Of a stretch of 64,000 nucleotides of DNA, positions 22,733-33,079 are shown in pieces (the first letter of the stretch is position 1; each line of letters begins with the position of its first letter). The DNA is taken from NCBI RefSeq assembly GCF_025398335.1, contig NZ_JAODOO010000015.1, positions 43,314-107,313 on the forward strand. The letters are read 5' to 3'. Below the pieces are notes generated by a model. It ran no database searches and was not told the origin of the DNA. It was given only the letters and a program-made list of their open reading frames with translations. This DNA is from Clostridium sp. CX1. Lineage in GTDB: Bacteria > Bacillota > Clostridia > Clostridiales > Clostridiaceae. The translations under genes and the position numbers were made by a program.

Positions 22733-24097
22733 ATGCAAAAAGAGGCAGGTTTAAAGAAAGAGATGGGACTTCTAGTGGCCACTACTCTGGTAGCAGGAAA
22801 CATGATAGGTTCCGGCATATTTATGCTTCCAGCAACCTTAGCTAATGCAGCTGGTCCAGGTTCTACTCTTTTGGCTTGGGCACTTACAGGGATAGGTTCT
22901 ATATTTTTAGCACTTTCCTTTGGTAATTTAGGATCTAAAATACCTAAGACAGGAGGGCCTTATGAGTATTCAAAAATGGCTCTTGGCGGTTTTATGGGCT
23001 TTTTAAATGCATGGCTTTATTGGACAGCTTCTTGGATTGGTAATGCTGCAATAATTACCTCTATTGCAAGCTATACGGCGACGGTGATTCCTGCTATACA
23101 TAATAATGGTCTCTATGCATTTTTATATACAAGTGGTATCTTATGGATATTTACAATATTAAATATTGTAGGAGTTAAGCAAGCATCTTTTTTTCAAACA
23201 GTTATAACCATATTTAAGCTATTTTTATTTATGTTTTTCGTCGGTGTTTCTGCTTATCATTTTAATCCAGAGTTTTTAACACCGGCATTTCCAGAAGGGA
23301 AAGGAATAAGTACCCTTCCAGCAGCAGCAGCGGCAACTTTATGGGCATTTACAGGCTTTGAAACTGCCACAGTGACAGCAGGTGAGATAAAAAATCCTGA
23401 GAGAAACATAAAATTAAGTACGATTTTAGGAATTTCTATTGCTGTTATAACCTATATGCTAATAAGTTTCTTTGCTATGGGAGCTATGCCTCAAGAAACT
23501 TTAGCAAAGAGTACTTCGCCAATAATTGATATATTAGCTCAATATTTTGGAAATGGTATTACCAAAGCTTTATTATTAGCTTCTATAGTAAGTGTACTTG
23601 GTTCCGTTGTAGGCTGGCTTTTAACAACAGCGAGGATGTCCTATGCAGCTGGAGTAGACAGAGTTTTTCCAGAGATATTTGCTAAAGTTCACCCAAAGTA
23701 CAAAACACCCCATGTTTCATTAATAATAAATGCAGTGCTTACAAATATACTTTTATTAATGAACTATACGCAGTCATTACTTTCTGCTTTTAATTTCATG
23801 ATTTTATTAGCAACTTTATCCTATCTTCCAGTGTATGCAAGTACTGCTGCAGCGGAGATAATTCTTCTGGTAAAAAGGGAAAAAGGCTTTAATGTTTGGA
23901 AGTTCATAAAAAGTTCTATTGTACCCCTAATAGGGTTTACTTATTCAGTATGGGCTATTTATGGTTCCGGTGCAGAAACAGTATTGTATGGTTTCTTGCT
24001 TATGTTATTTGGAGTTCCTTTCTACCTATATATGAGACTAAAGGATGAAGAGGGACTTAAGGATGTAAGAAATTTTAACAATGAAAATGTAGCATAA
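22733..24097 (+). CDS. APC-family amino acid permease (basic amino acid/polyamine antiporter group)
   Basis: A 454-residue transporter with twelve hydrophobic segments. The APC signature GNMIGSGIFMLPATLA is in helix 1 and GFETATVTAGEIKNPERNIK is in the helix 6-7 region, as in AdiC/ArcD/PotE-type antiporters. It is probably an amino acid/amine or amino acid/amino acid exchanger in the cytoplasmic membrane. The exact substrate cannot be read. AGAGGAGG precedes the ATG. It is monocistronic. Two small palindromes upstream (TTTTGTAACAAAA at 22639-22651 and ACAACGTTGT at 22695-22704) are possible operators. It is convergent with the FIST gene. Confidence 0.88.
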   Translation: MQKEAGLKKEMGLLVATTLVAGNMIGSGIFMLPATLANAAGPGSTLLAWALTGIGSIFLALSFGNLGSKIPKTGGPYEYSKMALGGFMGFLNAWLYWTASWIGNAAIITSIASYTATVIPAIHNNGLYAFLYTSGILWIFTILNIVGVKQASFFQTVITIFKLFLFMFFVGVSAYHFNPEFLTPAFPEGKGISTLPAAAAATLWAFTGFETATVTAGEIKNPERNIKLSTILGISIAVITYMLISFFAMGAMPQETLAKSTSPIIDILAQYFGNGITKALLLASIVSVLGSVVGWLLTTARMSYAAGVDRVFPEIFAKVHPKYKTPHVSLIINAVLTNILLLMNYTQSLLSAFNFMILLATLSYLPVYASTAAAEIILLVKREKGFNVWKFIKSSIVPLIGFTYSVWAIYGSGAETVLYGFLLMLFGVPFYLYMRLKDEEGLKDVRNFNNENVA

Positions 24098-24141
24098 TTT
24101 GTAAGTAACATTTATGATATAAACCTAAAATAGAAATCTAT

Positions 24142-24179
24142 AAAGGCTAGATGAATTTATTTTTCATCTAGCCTTTTAA
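24142..24179. terminator. Bidirectional terminator between permease and FIST genes
   Basis: A perfect 14-bp stem, AAAGGCTAGATGAA (24142-24155) with TTCATCTAGCCTTT (24163-24176). Confidence 0.85.
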
Positions 24180-24183
24180 ATCT

Positions 24184-25257
24184 TTAAATTGAAAGAAGTC
24201 CTAATATAGTAGATTTATTATGAATTACTAATTGACCATTATTACTAGAGGAGATTTCACCTATGGACAAGGCTCCTTGAACAGTGTATTTAAATTTGCT
24301 TTGAATATTTGTGAGCTCTTCTTCAAAACGCTCCTCCAAAAACATTGCACGGGAAATACAGTCGAATAGTAGAGGAATATATTTTTCAGGTGCATTTGAA
24401 GCACAATTTGTTGCAATGTCTAGTGAGGAACTTAAAAGTGAATTAACATCTCCCTTAAGTATGTATAAGTCACTATCTTCAGGTATATCTGCCACACAAA
24501 TAATTTCATTATCTTCATTTAAGGCTATAGGATCTCTTACAACTAGGTTAGTTTGTCCTCTTTTTACAATTCCAAAGGGGTGGTCCTTAGCGTAAATGAA
24601 GAAGTCTGATTTATAAAGAGTAATTTTTTCTTCATCTTCAATTATATCTCTATATACATCGAAGGCATTATAACTATCTAATTTGCAAAGTACATTAGAT
24701 CTAGATTCGGTTATGTGAAAAGGTCCTTCAAGCTTATTCCAACCATGATTTACTGCAATTTTAACTGGGGATTTTATAATACAAACGTAAAGTACATCTT
24801 GAAAGATTCCTTTATTAGTGAATATACAAGGTCTTTGTGTTAAATCATAGTATCCAGCTCCACCACCAATATAACTAACATTATTCCCCAATTTGTTATA
24901 AACAGTATCTGTTAGGTCCTTCATTTGACTTGATAAACCGTCTACTAAAACTAATGCCGTGCAATCTTTTAAAGTATTCACATCTAATTTAAATCTCATT
25001 AAATAAGGAAGTACTATAGAAGAATAGAGAGGTTCATATTTCTCAACGACAAAACCACTCTGTAAGCTTTTGTCTCCAACGAGAAGTCTTGGATATATGC
25101 CTCCAAAAAAGTTTATCTCTTCTTCATTTAGGTATTCTATTAATTCATTTACGTGAATTGATGATTTTTCAGCAGTTAGTATCATTAGCTCTTCACCAGG
25201 CATTACAGATAAGTCTTTCACATACTTTTTTAGTTCATCTAACGATTTTAAATACAA
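24184..25257 (-). CDS. FIST domain sensory protein
   Basis: A 357-residue cytoplasmic protein with FIST_N (residues about 20-210, with ALVLVDGLSSQMKDL and SYIGGGAGYYD) and FIST_C (about 215-345, ending in ALSIGEISSSNNGQLVIHNK). FIST modules are thought to sense small ligands such as amino acids. Here there is no attached output domain, so it must signal through a partner or be a stand-alone binding protein. TTG start at 25257 with GGAGGGG seven bases upstream. Monocistronic. Its neighbour is an amino acid antiporter, a suggestive but unproven link. Confidence 0.85.
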   Translation of the reverse strand: MYLKSLDELKKYVKDLSVMPGEELMILTAEKSSIHVNELIEYLNEEEINFFGGIYPRLLVGDKSLQSGFVVEKYEPLYSSIVLPYLMRFKLDVNTLKDCTALVLVDGLSSQMKDLTDTVYNKLGNNVSYIGGGAGYYDLTQRPCIFTNKGIFQDVLYVCIIKSPVKIAVNHGWNKLEGPFHITESRSNVLCKLDSYNAFDVYRDIIEDEEKITLYKSDFFIYAKDHPFGIVKRGQTNLVVRDPIALNEDNEIICVADIPEDSDLYILKGDVNSLLSSSLDIATNCASNAPEKYIPLLFDCISRAMFLEERFEEELTNIQSKFKYTVQGALSIGEISSSNNGQLVIHNKSTILGLLSI

Positions 25258-25476
25258 GATATAACCCCTCCGATTTTAATATTTATTTTATAAATGCTAG
25301 CATAACTTCCTAGTTTTTATTTTTAGTATTTTTACCAAAGTATACTAGTAAGTTATCATAAAAGCAGTATATAATCAATTACTATTGGTTTTATTTCACA
25401 TAAAAATTAGTTATAATTTTAATAGTAGGTATAAAGTTTAGTTATTAATTTAATTTGGTTGAAAGGTGGGAAAGAT

Positions 25477-25980
25477 ATGATACGTAACTTTAAGGAAAAT
25501 AAACCAGAAGTACATGAAAGCTCTTTTGTAGCAGATACTGCAGAGGTTATAGGAAAGGTTACTCTAGAAGCAGATGCTAGTGTTTGGTTTGGAGCAGTAG
25601 TAAGAGGTGACAGCAATTCTATTTATATAGGAAAGGGCTCCAACATACAGGATAACAGCACTGTTCATGCTAATATAAAAGGTACTCCTACAGTGGTAGG
25701 AGAATATGTAACTGTAGGACATAACGTAATTTTACACGGATGCAAAATCGGTAATTTTTCATTGATAGGTATGGGATCTATAATATTAGATGGAGCTGAG
25801 ATAGGCGAAGAAGTTATGATTGGAGCAGGAAGTTTGGTAACTGCAAATAAAAAGATTCCTTCAGGAGTTTTATGTATGGGATCACCAGCTAAAGTTATTC
25901 GTGAACTTACTGAAGAGGAAAGAATGTCTATTAGAGAAGCAGCACAGCATTATATAGATGAAGCTAAAGAGTATAAGTAA
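25477..25980 (+). CDS. Gamma-class carbonic anhydrase family protein
   Basis: A 167-residue left-handed beta-helix protein with hexapeptide repeats throughout residues 15-140. The metal-ligand histidines are present (STVHANIKG, VGHNVILHGC). These form trimers that bind Zn or Fe and may hydrate CO2. Many bacterial members lack proven activity. A TTG at 25459 is open upstream. The ATG at 25477 with AAAGGTGGGA before it gives the usual N-terminus (MIRNFKENKPEVHESSFVA). Monocistronic with a strong terminator. Confidence 0.9.
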   Translation: MIRNFKENKPEVHESSFVADTAEVIGKVTLEADASVWFGAVVRGDSNSIYIGKGSNIQDNSTVHANIKGTPTVVGEYVTVGHNVILHGCKIGNFSLIGMGSIILDGAEIGEEVMIGAGSLVTANKKIPSGVLCMGSPAKVIRELTEEERMSIREAAQHYIDEAKEYK

Positions 25981-26002
25981 AATAGTTTTAACTTAAAGTA
26001 AG

Positions 26003-26033
26003 CAGTTAGAACCCAGAGTTCTAACTGTTTTTT
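26003..26033 (+). terminator. Terminator of the gamma carbonic anhydrase gene
   Basis: CAGTTAGAAC (26003-26012) pairs with GTTCTAACTG (26018-26027), then TTTTTT. Confidence 0.9.
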
Positions 26034-26128
26034 ATTTAAAATAATTAGGGATTTTGTACTCAGATAGTCACCTAAATGTAAGTATTAGTATAACATAATA
26101 TTGATAATTAATTTTTAGGTGGTTTATT

Positions 26129-27400
26129 ATGCCGGTTTATAGATTAGGTTCTAGAGGAACAGAAGTAATGGAAATACAAGCAGTTTTAAGTAAGATTGGC
26201 TATAATCCAGGACCAATTGATGGGGTATATGGAAGGCAAACGGAAGAAGCGGTAAGGCAGTTTCAAAGGGATAATGGTTTAACTGCTGATGGGATTGTAG
26301 GCCCGGCTACTTATAATGCTTTAGAGAGATTTATGCTTGGATATGATGTTTATACTATAAGACCTGGAGATACTTTGTATGATATTGCTAGAAGGTACTA
26401 TACTCAGGTATATAAAATAATAGTAGCAAACCCAGGTATAGAGCCCTTTGCTCTTATTCTAGGCAGTACTATTATTGTTCCCTATGGTATTGATGTGGTA
26501 GATACAAACATTAATTATACCTATGAGGTTTTAAGAAAAGATTTAGATGGACTTAAGGCTAGGTATCCATTTATCACTGTTGGAGTTGCAGGAAAAAGCG
26601 TACTTGGAAGAAACCTTTATTATATAAGACTTGGTACAGGACCAAATCAGGTTTTCTATAATGGGTCTCACCATGCATTAGAGTGGATTACTACTCCTCT
26701 ATTAATGAAGTTTACAGAAAACTTTGCTAAGGCTTATTCAGAAGGTCGTAGTATAGGCGGATACAACATAGCAGATATATGGAACAGAAGTAGTATATAT
26801 ATAATGCCAATGGTAAATCCAGATGGAATTGACTTGGTGCTGAACGGCTTAAAGAGAAGTAATCCTTTCTATAATGATTTGATAAAGTGGAATAAAGGCA
26901 GCACAGATTTTTCACAAAATTGGCAGGCAAATACAAGAGGAGTAGATTTAAATCATAATTATAATGCATCCTGGGAGTTATCAAAGCAGGCAGAGGCAAG
27001 TTATGGTGTATTTGGACCGGGGCCTACCAGATATTCTGGTCCTTTCCCTGAATCTGAACCAGAAACTAAAACTGTAGTAAACTTTACAAGAAGTCATAAT
27101 TTTAGATTGGTACTTGCATACCACAGCCAGGGAGAGGTTATATACTGGCAGTATGGGGCACTTACTCCTCCTGAAGCTAGAAGAATAGGAAATCTATTCT
27201 CACAGGTAAGCGGCTATGCCCTATCAGAAACAACAGGGATAACCTCTTATTCAGGATATAAGGATTGGTTTATTCAAGAGTATAGAAGACCAGGGTATAC
27301 TATAGAAGTGGGCAGAGGAAGAAATCCACTTCCAATAAGTCAGTTTAATAAGATTTACAGAGATAATGAGGAGTTACTACTGTTAGCAGCAGTAATTTAG
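26129..27400 (+). CDS. Spore-type gamma-D-glutamyl-L-diamino acid endopeptidase I (M14 peptidase)
   Basis: Hydrolyses the gamma-D-Glu-diamino acid bond in peptidoglycan stem peptides. Domains are a PG-binding-1 repeat (5-66), a LysM motif (74-118, YTIRPGDTLYDIARRY) and an M14 zinc carboxypeptidase fold (125-423). Zinc ligands are His182 and Glu185 (HHALEW) with His332 (AYHSQGE). Glu393 (YTIEVGRG) is the catalytic base. There is no signal peptide, which fits enzymes made in the mother cell or forespore (ENP1 of B. sphaericus has the same design). Monocistronic with its own terminator. Sporulation timing is inferred. Confidence 0.88.
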   Translation: MPVYRLGSRGTEVMEIQAVLSKIGYNPGPIDGVYGRQTEEAVRQFQRDNGLTADGIVGPATYNALERFMLGYDVYTIRPGDTLYDIARRYYTQVYKIIVANPGIEPFALILGSTIIVPYGIDVVDTNINYTYEVLRKDLDGLKARYPFITVGVAGKSVLGRNLYYIRLGTGPNQVFYNGSHHALEWITTPLLMKFTENFAKAYSEGRSIGGYNIADIWNRSSIYIMPMVNPDGIDLVLNGLKRSNPFYNDLIKWNKGSTDFSQNWQANTRGVDLNHNYNASWELSKQAEASYGVFGPGPTRYSGPFPESEPETKTVVNFTRSHNFRLVLAYHSQGEVIYWQYGALTPPEARRIGNLFSQVSGYALSETTGITSYSGYKDWFIQEYRRPGYTIEVGRGRNPLPISQFNKIYRDNEELLLLAAVI

Positions 27401-27433
27401 AGGTTAGAACTCTTTTAATATTTATTTTTAACT

Positions 27434-27459
27434 AGCCGGCATTATTTTGCCGGCTTTTT
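27434..27459 (+). terminator. Terminator of the M14 endopeptidase gene
   Basis: AGCCGGCA (27434-27441) pairs with TGCCGGCT (27448-27455), then TTTT. Confidence 0.9.
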
Positions 27460-27581
27460 GTGCTAGATTTGATTTGAAATTTCTATTTTAAGGTTTATAA
27501 ACTATAGTAACTATGGTAATAATAGTATATAATAAGGAGCGGTAATTACGATAATGGTGAAATGTAAGGAGTGAAAACTAA

Positions 27582-28451
27582 ATGATAAACATAGGAGAAT
27601 TTAATACTGTAAAAGTATCTAGAAGAACAGACTTTGGATACTATTTAGATGCTGGTACTGGAAGACTTGGTGACGATGTACTTTTACCCAACAAAAGTGC
27701 GTTAGGTAGGGACTTACAAGAAGGAGAAGAAGTTAGAGCATTTATATATAGAGATTCAAAGGATAGAATAATAGCAACCTTAGGAGAGCCTCTAGCTCAA
27801 GTTGGAGATATAGCTTATTTAAAGGTAGCAGCTAAGAGTAAGATTGGTTCCTTTGTAAGCATTGGGTTAGAAAGAGATGTTCTTATTCCTTTTAAAGAGC
27901 AGAAATATGACATAGAGGTTGAAAATAGTTATCTGTTTTACATATACCTAGATAAAACTGGAAGAATAGCTGCAACCACGGATATTGATAGATATTTAGA
28001 TACTCTAGATACAGAAGATCCAGAAGCTATACAAAAGAATAAATACAGGGTTGGAGATGAAGTTACAGGTGTAGTCTATGGCTTTCAAACAAACGGTAGT
28101 GCAATGATAGCTGTAGATAGAAGTTATAAAGGAGTTATACTAGTTAATGAATACTTTTCAGAGCTAAAAGAAGGCCATGAATTAAAATTAAGAGTAAAAA
28201 AGATATACGACGATGGAAGGCTTGGTCTTACTCCTAGAAAAAGAGCTGTAGAGGAAAGAACAGAGCTTCAAGAGCAGATATTAAATTATTTGAAGAAGAA
28301 TGGTGGATTTATGACTTTTAATGATAAAAGCTCTCCAGAGGATATAAAGAGGGTATTCCATCAAAGTAAAAACTACTTTAAAAATGCATTAGGTGGACTA
28401 ATGAAACAAGGATTAATTGTACAGGATGAAGAAGGAACTAGATTAAAGTAG
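27582..28451 (+). CDS. cvfB: CvfB-type S1 RNA-binding protein
   Basis: A 289-residue cytoplasmic RNA-binding protein with tandem S1-like OB domains (residues about 1-65, 66-130 and 150-215; DFGYYLDAGTGRLGDDVLLP, VYGFQTNGSAMIAVD) and a C-terminal winged helix (220-289, KSSPEDIKRVFHQSKNYFKN). This is the CvfB/YitL architecture, linked in staphylococci to expression of virulence factors. The ATG has TAAGGAGTG upstream. Monocistronic. The 160-bp gap after it has an ACCATTC...GAATGGT dyad (28493-28533) without a T run. Confidence 0.9.
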   Translation: MINIGEFNTVKVSRRTDFGYYLDAGTGRLGDDVLLPNKSALGRDLQEGEEVRAFIYRDSKDRIIATLGEPLAQVGDIAYLKVAAKSKIGSFVSIGLERDVLIPFKEQKYDIEVENSYLFYIYLDKTGRIAATTDIDRYLDTLDTEDPEAIQKNKYRVGDEVTGVVYGFQTNGSAMIAVDRSYKGVILVNEYFSELKEGHELKLRVKKIYDDGRLGLTPRKRAVEERTELQEQILNYLKKNGGFMTFNDKSSPEDIKRVFHQSKNYFKNALGGLMKQGLIVQDEEGTRLK

Positions 28452-28612
28452 TAAAAAATATATAACTTAGGCAAGATACAGCAGCAACATACACCATTCT
28501 TTTAGTGAGATAGATTACTTAAAATTGAATGGTTAGATGGAAAATTTTAAAAAGGATATAAGTTCTATATAATACAGAAAATAAATGTAATAGACTTTCT
28601 GGAGGTGAAAAA

Positions 28613-29440
28613 ATGAGAAGGAAAGCAATTACATTTATTTTTTTTATTGTAATATTATTCACCGGCAGTACTGCCTTTGCAGGTCACCACGAATGTGAAG
28701 TGCATTTTATAGATACTGGGCAAAGTGACTGTATTTTAATAAGAAGTCCCAATAAAAATTATTTGATAGATACAGGTGCACCTTACTATAAAAATAGGGT
28801 AATAGAGTATCTAAACAAAAATGAAATAAATCATATTGAAGCAATTATACTTACCCATTATCATGATGATCATTATGGTGGATTGTTAAAAATAGTAGAA
28901 AGCAAAAAGGTAGCTAAGGTTTTTCTTCCTGTTCACCAAAATGAAATGCAATATGATTTGTATAAGAGCTTAGTGGAAAAAGGGATAAAGGTAAAATATA
29001 TAAGTAGAGACTTTAAACTAAAACAGGGTAAGGTTAACTTAAAAGCTATTGCACCTTTTAGGGAAGATAAAAAAATAGAGAATAATAATTCTTTAGTACT
29101 ACAGGGACAAATAGATGGTATAAAGTATTTATTTGCAGCAGATTGTGAAAAGGCAGAGGAAGAAGATATGATTAACAGCGGAGAGCTTAAAGAGTGTGAC
29201 GTTTTAAAAGTACCTCATCATTCTTTAAATACCAGCAGTACTGATAAGTTTTTAAATAAAGTAAAGGCAAAAATTGCAGTAGTTACCTGCAATGGTGTAG
29301 GAACTCCTGATTTGAAGATTTTAAAAAGAATAAATAGCAAGGGTACTACCATATTTAGAACAGATTTTCATGGAAATGTAGTTGTAAAAAATGGACTTAT
29401 AAGAGGCTCAAAGGATGGAATTAATGTGAGAATTGAATAA
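28613..29440 (+). CDS. Secreted ComEC/Rec2-like MBL-fold hydrolase
   Basis: A 275-residue protein with a signal peptide (residues 1-23, cleavage after AFA) and an MBL fold like the periplasmic domain of ComEC: VHFIDTGQSDCILIRSP, metal motif THYHDDHYGGLL, and the late metal histidines in LKVPHHSLNTS. No ComEC membrane channel domain is present, so it is a stand-alone exported phosphodiesterase-like enzyme, perhaps for extracellular nucleic acid or phospho-compounds. GGAGGTG precedes the ATG. Monocistronic, followed by an inverted repeat. Confidence 0.88.
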   Translation: MRRKAITFIFFIVILFTGSTAFAGHHECEVHFIDTGQSDCILIRSPNKNYLIDTGAPYYKNRVIEYLNKNEINHIEAIILTHYHDDHYGGLLKIVESKKVAKVFLPVHQNEMQYDLYKSLVEKGIKVKYISRDFKLKQGKVNLKAIAPFREDKKIENNNSLVLQGQIDGIKYLFAADCEKAEEEDMINSGELKECDVLKVPHHSLNTSSTDKFLNKVKAKIAVVTCNGVGTPDLKILKRINSKGTTIFRTDFHGNVVVKNGLIRGSKDGINVRIE

Positions 29441-29449
29441 GTACAGTGG

Positions 29450-29493
29450 CCACCTACATAGCAAAATTAAAATCTATTTTGTTAAGTAGGTGG
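29450..29493 (+). terminator. Inverted repeat after the ComEC-like gene
   Basis: CCACCTAC (29450-29457) pairs with GTAGGTGG (29486-29493), and an inner AAAAT/ATTTT extends the stem. The T run is weak. Confidence 0.6.
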
Positions 29494-29609
29494 CAGTTTA
29501 CAGTTATTTCGTATTTTCCATAAGAATATATTGCTATTGCATAAATTGTCTAATAAAATAGAATAGTGTCTAAAAAAGCATATTGCAACTTTATCAGGGG
29601 GAACAAAGG

Positions 29610-31814
29610 ATGAAACTAAAAGGTTTTCTAGGAAAAAATATTCGAAACAAAATTATAGCGGCTATTGTTACCTGTTCAACTATGGTAGCCATTATAGTTG
29701 GAGGAATTAGCATAGTAAAAAGTAGTACAATTATAAAAGACCTAGCTAAAAAAAATCTTTCTTTAGTAGCAGAAAACAAGGAAATAGAGCTTAATGGAAC
29801 CATTGAAAATGTGGAAAACTCCGTTGAAAACCTAGCAACAACTATAAGTTCTTCTGTTGATATAGAAAGGTTAAATTTAGACATAAACTATGGCAAGGAA
29901 TATGAAAATAGTATAAAAAACATAGTAAAAGGTTTTGGACAAACTACCAATGGAGCCCAAAGTGTGTATTTTTATATTAACCCGGAGCTTGCCAAAGGGG
30001 TATACGGTGCGTGGTTTGTAAAAAAGAAAGGTAATAGTGAATTTAAGGCACAGCAGCTGGAGTCTCTAGAAGAATTTTCACAGGATAACAATGACATGGA
30101 GTGGTTCTATAAGCCTATCAAAGAGAAAAAGCCAATATGGATTGATCCTTACGTTGATTCAAAGCTTAACATATCAATGACATCATACATTATTCCAATA
30201 TATAAGAATAATGTTTTAGTTGGCGTAGTAGGAATAGATATTAACTTTGATTACTTTCAGAAAGAAATAAAATCAACAAGAATATATGACAGCGGATATG
30301 TTGCTTTAGTAAATAAAAATTATGATTTTTTGGTAGAGCCACAAATTAGAGAAGTAGAGAAGAGTAGTTTCATTAGTACAATAAAGGCTAAACTCTTAAA
30401 GAAAGAGGCAAATAGAGATGTGGATACTGTAACTGAAGCCTCAAAAAATCAAGAGAAGAATAATAATTTTGCTAAAATAGATAATGGAAGCCTAAAATTC
30501 TTAACAGAGGAAATTAATAAAAACAAATCAGGAATAGTTGATTATAAGTATCAAAATAATAATAAAATATTAGTTTATACACATCTAGTTAACGGATATA
30601 TTATGTTAGTAGACGTTCCTCAAAGGGAAGTACTTAAGCAGATGAATATTGTAATTTTACTGGTTATCTTATTTATTATCATTGGTATAGTGACAGCTGT
30701 AATAGTTGCTAGAATTGTAGGAAAGGTAATTGCTAATCCCATTATGGAGGTTACAGAACTTATAGATAAAACTGCAAAACTAGATTTAGTTTATGATGAA
30801 AGTTTTGAAAAATTGTCTTACAGGAAAGATGAGATAGGAGTAATTGCGAAATCAACAGGGGATATGAGAGCTTTTTTAAGAAATATAGTAGAGACTTTAG
30901 TAAATAACTCTTCTAAGGCAGCAGAGTATTCTAATAATTTAGCCTATGCAATGAATGAAACAACTAAATCATCTTCTGAAATATCCTTAGCTACAAATGA
31001 GTTAGCACAAGGTGCTTGTAAGCAGTCGCAGACAGCTCAGCAGGGATTATGTAAATTAATGGACCTTGCAGAAGATATTGACAAAGTAGTAAATAGTTCC
31101 AATAAGGTAAGAGAGTATGTATATAAAACAGATAATATGACTAAAGAAATGTCAGAGTCCGTTGATAATTTAAAACATAAATTTCAAATCAATAATAATA
31201 TTACTAAGGGTGTTTCATCCAGCATTGGGTTACTATCAAATAAATCCGGCTCCATAAGTAATGTAGTAAGCACCATAAAATATATTGCAGAACAGACCAA
31301 TCTGTTAGCTTTAAATGCAGCAATAGAAGCAGCTCGTGCTGGGGAAATGGGGAGAGGATTTTCAGTTGTAGCAGAGGAAATAAGAAAGCTGGCAGAGCAA
31401 ACCTCCCTATCAACAGAGGACATTGGAAAAATTATAGCTGAAATTCAAAAGGATATAATAGATACTGAAAATAAAATGAATAGGGCTAATATAATTTTAG
31501 GAGAATCTAATGAAGCTCTTGAGAATACAAGTGAGTATTTTGAAATAATAGATAAAGAAATAAAAAATATCTTCGGCAAAATAAATTCTCTTGCAGAAAG
31601 TATAGAAAAAATAGATGAAAGTAAATGTAAAGTTGTAATCTCTGTTGAGGAAATATCATCAATAACAGAGGAAGCAGTTGCTGCGTCAGAGGAAGTTTTT
31701 GCAACTATAGAAAATCAGGGTATAGTAATTAGCAGTGTTTCGGAAACTGCAGAAGAATTAAAAGGTATTGCAGTAGATTTGCAGAGACTTACTGGAGAGT
31801 TTAAAATTAAATAA
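29610..31814 (+). CDS. Methyl-accepting chemotaxis protein with dCache sensor
   Basis: A transmembrane chemoreceptor of about 734 residues. Helix 1 is at about 12-35 and a large extracellular dCache_1 domain at about 40-345 ([40 protein letters not shown]). Helix 2 is at about 350-372, then HAMP, then a long methyl-accepting coiled coil with the CheA-contact tip [23 protein letters not shown] at 29583 is open upstream. I prefer the ATG at 29610 after GGGGGAAC, which begins the cytoplasmic stub before helix 1. Ligand unknown, with dCache domains often binding amino acids or organic acids. Confidence 0.92.
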   Translation: MKLKGFLGKNIRNKIIAAIVTCSTMVAIIVGGISIVKSSTIIKDLAKKNLSLVAENKEIELNGTIENVENSVENLATTISSSVDIERLNLDINYGKEYENSIKNIVKGFGQTTNGAQSVYFYINPELAKGVYGAWFVKKKGNSEFKAQQLESLEEFSQDNNDMEWFYKPIKEKKPIWIDPYVDSKLNISMTSYIIPIYKNNVLVGVVGIDINFDYFQKEIKSTRIYDSGYVALVNKNYDFLVEPQIREVEKSSFISTIKAKLLKKEANRDVDTVTEASKNQEKNNNFAKIDNGSLKFLTEEINKNKSGIVDYKYQNNNKILVYTHLVNGYIMLVDVPQREVLKQMNIVILLVILFIIIGIVTAVIVARIVGKVIANPIMEVTELIDKTAKLDLVYDESFEKLSYRKDEIGVIAKSTGDMRAFLRNIVETLVNNSSKAAEYSNNLAYAMNETTKSSSEISLATNELAQGACKQSQTAQQGLCKLMDLAEDIDKVVNSSNKVREYVYKTDNMTKEMSESVDNLKHKFQINNNITKGVSSSIGLLSNKSGSISNVVSTIKYIAEQTNLLALNAAIEAARAGEMGRGFSVVAEEIRKLAEQTSLSTEDIGKIIAEIQKDIIDTENKMNRANIILGESNEALENTSEYFEIIDKEIKNIFGKINSLAESIEKIDESKCKVVISVEEISSITEEAVAASEEVFATIENQGIVISSVSETAEELKGIAVDLQRLTGEFKIK

Positions 31815-31836
31815 ATAACTGCCCTTGTTTCTTTAC

Positions 31837-31886
31837 AAAAGTGGGATGAAAAGTCGATAAAATAAGGCTTTTCATCCCACTTTTAT
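31837..31886 (+). terminator. Terminator of the chemoreceptor gene
   Basis: A perfect 17-bp stem (31837-31853 with 31868-31884; core GTGGGATGAAAAG). Confidence 0.9.
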
Positions 31887-32017
31887 ACATTCTGTAATTC
31901 ATAGTATGCTCATGGAATGATTGGCAACGTATATAAGCTACATAAATAATTCACAGGATTTATGAACTAGTGGACTTAACCTTATTTTTGCTTTTATACG
32001 TATAACTGTAAGATATT

Positions 32018-32542
32018 TTATCTGTAGAGTAATATGCCTGCAATACCGGCAATCACAATGGTTAAAATAGGATGCACTTTTTTAGATAAAAGGATAGCCA
32101 TTATGAAAATACCTATAATAATACTCTTTATATCATGATAAGATTCTTTAGCAAGGGATAAGAAGGCAGAGATTATAAGTCCTATTAGTGCAGGACGCAT
32201 TCCAAGGAGCACTGCTTTCATAGTTTTCGATTCCTTGAATTTAATTATATAGTGGGTAGCGATAGAAACAAGAATAAAGGAAAAAGCTGTTACTCCAATG
32301 GTTCCGGCGGCGCTGCCAAGAAATCCTGAAACTTTATACCCTACAAAGGTAGCAGAGTTTATGGCAATAGGGCCCGGTGTCATTTGAGAAATGCCTATTA
32401 TATCGATAAAATCCTTATAGCTAATCCATTGTCTATGAGTAACGATTTCTCTTTCTATTAAAGGAAGCATAGCATATCCACCACCGAAGCTAAAAGCACC
32501 TATCTTGAAAAATGACCAAAATATCTGCAACATAGTATGCAT
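32018..32542 (-). CDS. Chromate transporter half-subunit (second)
   Basis: A 174-residue single CHR-domain membrane protein: FWSFFKIGAFSFGGGYAMLP, then ISQMTPGPIAINSATFVGYK and about five to six hydrophobic segments. Short-chain CHR proteins function as pairs of inversely oriented halves exporting chromate or a related oxyanion. The ATG follows directly on the TAA of the upstream half (no gap), and GAAGGTGA is its ribosome binding site. The two halves diverge enough in sequence to be a functional pair rather than a recent duplication. Confidence 0.9.
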   Translation of the reverse strand: MHTMLQIFWSFFKIGAFSFGGGYAMLPLIEREIVTHRQWISYKDFIDIIGISQMTPGPIAINSATFVGYKVSGFLGSAAGTIGVTAFSFILVSIATHYIIKFKESKTMKAVLLGMRPALIGLIISAFLSLAKESYHDIKSIIIGIFIMAILLSKKVHPILTIVIAGIAGILLYR

Positions 32543-33079
32543 TTATTTCACCTTCTTCCTGAAGAATATGTAACCGTACAGACCAGATACAACTATGACT
32601 AGTACCGGATGAATATCTATAATGGTAATACAGACAACGGTTATAATGACTATTAGTAAGTTTGTATAATTTTTATCCACTGATTTAGAAAGACTAACTA
32701 CTGCGATTAAAACTAGCATTGGCACTGCAGCACCTATACCTTTGAATACTAAATCCACATAGTAGTTAGTTCTAAACTGCATAAAAAAAGAAGCTACAAG
32801 CAGTATTATGAAAAAGGAAGGCAGAACAGTCCCCAGTAAGGCTAGTATAGCCCCTACTGCTCCCCCTACTTTATAACCTATAAATATAGAAGTATTAACT
32901 GCAAGAGCACCTGGAAAAGACTGAGCTATAACGAGAATATCTAAAAACTCATCCTTTTCAATCCATTTTTTGTTTTCTACTACTTCCGCTTGAATTAATG
33001 GAATCATTGCATAACCACCACCAAAGGTAAAAGCTCCTATTTTAAAGAAGCTGGAAAACATAGATAAAAGCTTTTTCAA
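32543..33079 (-). CDS. Chromate transporter half-subunit (first)
   Basis: The partner of the preceding entry, with one CHR domain: FSSFFKIGAFTFGGGYAMIP, IAQSFPGALAVNTSIFIGYK. A GTG at 33088 is open in frame but overlaps the GAGGTGATT ribosome binding site. The TTG at 33079 sits at proper spacing and gives MKKLLSMFSSFFKIG, so I use it. The first gene of a two-gene operon. The natural substrate need not be chromate. Confidence 0.88.
   Translation of the reverse strand: MKKLLSMFSSFFKIGAFTFGGGYAMIPLIQAEVVENKKWIEKDEFLDILVIAQSFPGALAVNTSIFIGYKVGGAVGAILALLGTVLPSFFIILLVASFFMQFRTNYYVDLVFKGIGAAVPMLVLIAVVSLSKSVDKNYTNLLIVIITVVCITIIDIHPVLVIVVSGLYGYIFFRKKVK

Noticed and set aside
32018..33079. Chromate transporter as a frameshifted single gene
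   Set aside because: Each half has its own ribosome binding site and start. Two short CHR genes in tandem is a known natural form, so no frameshift is needed.
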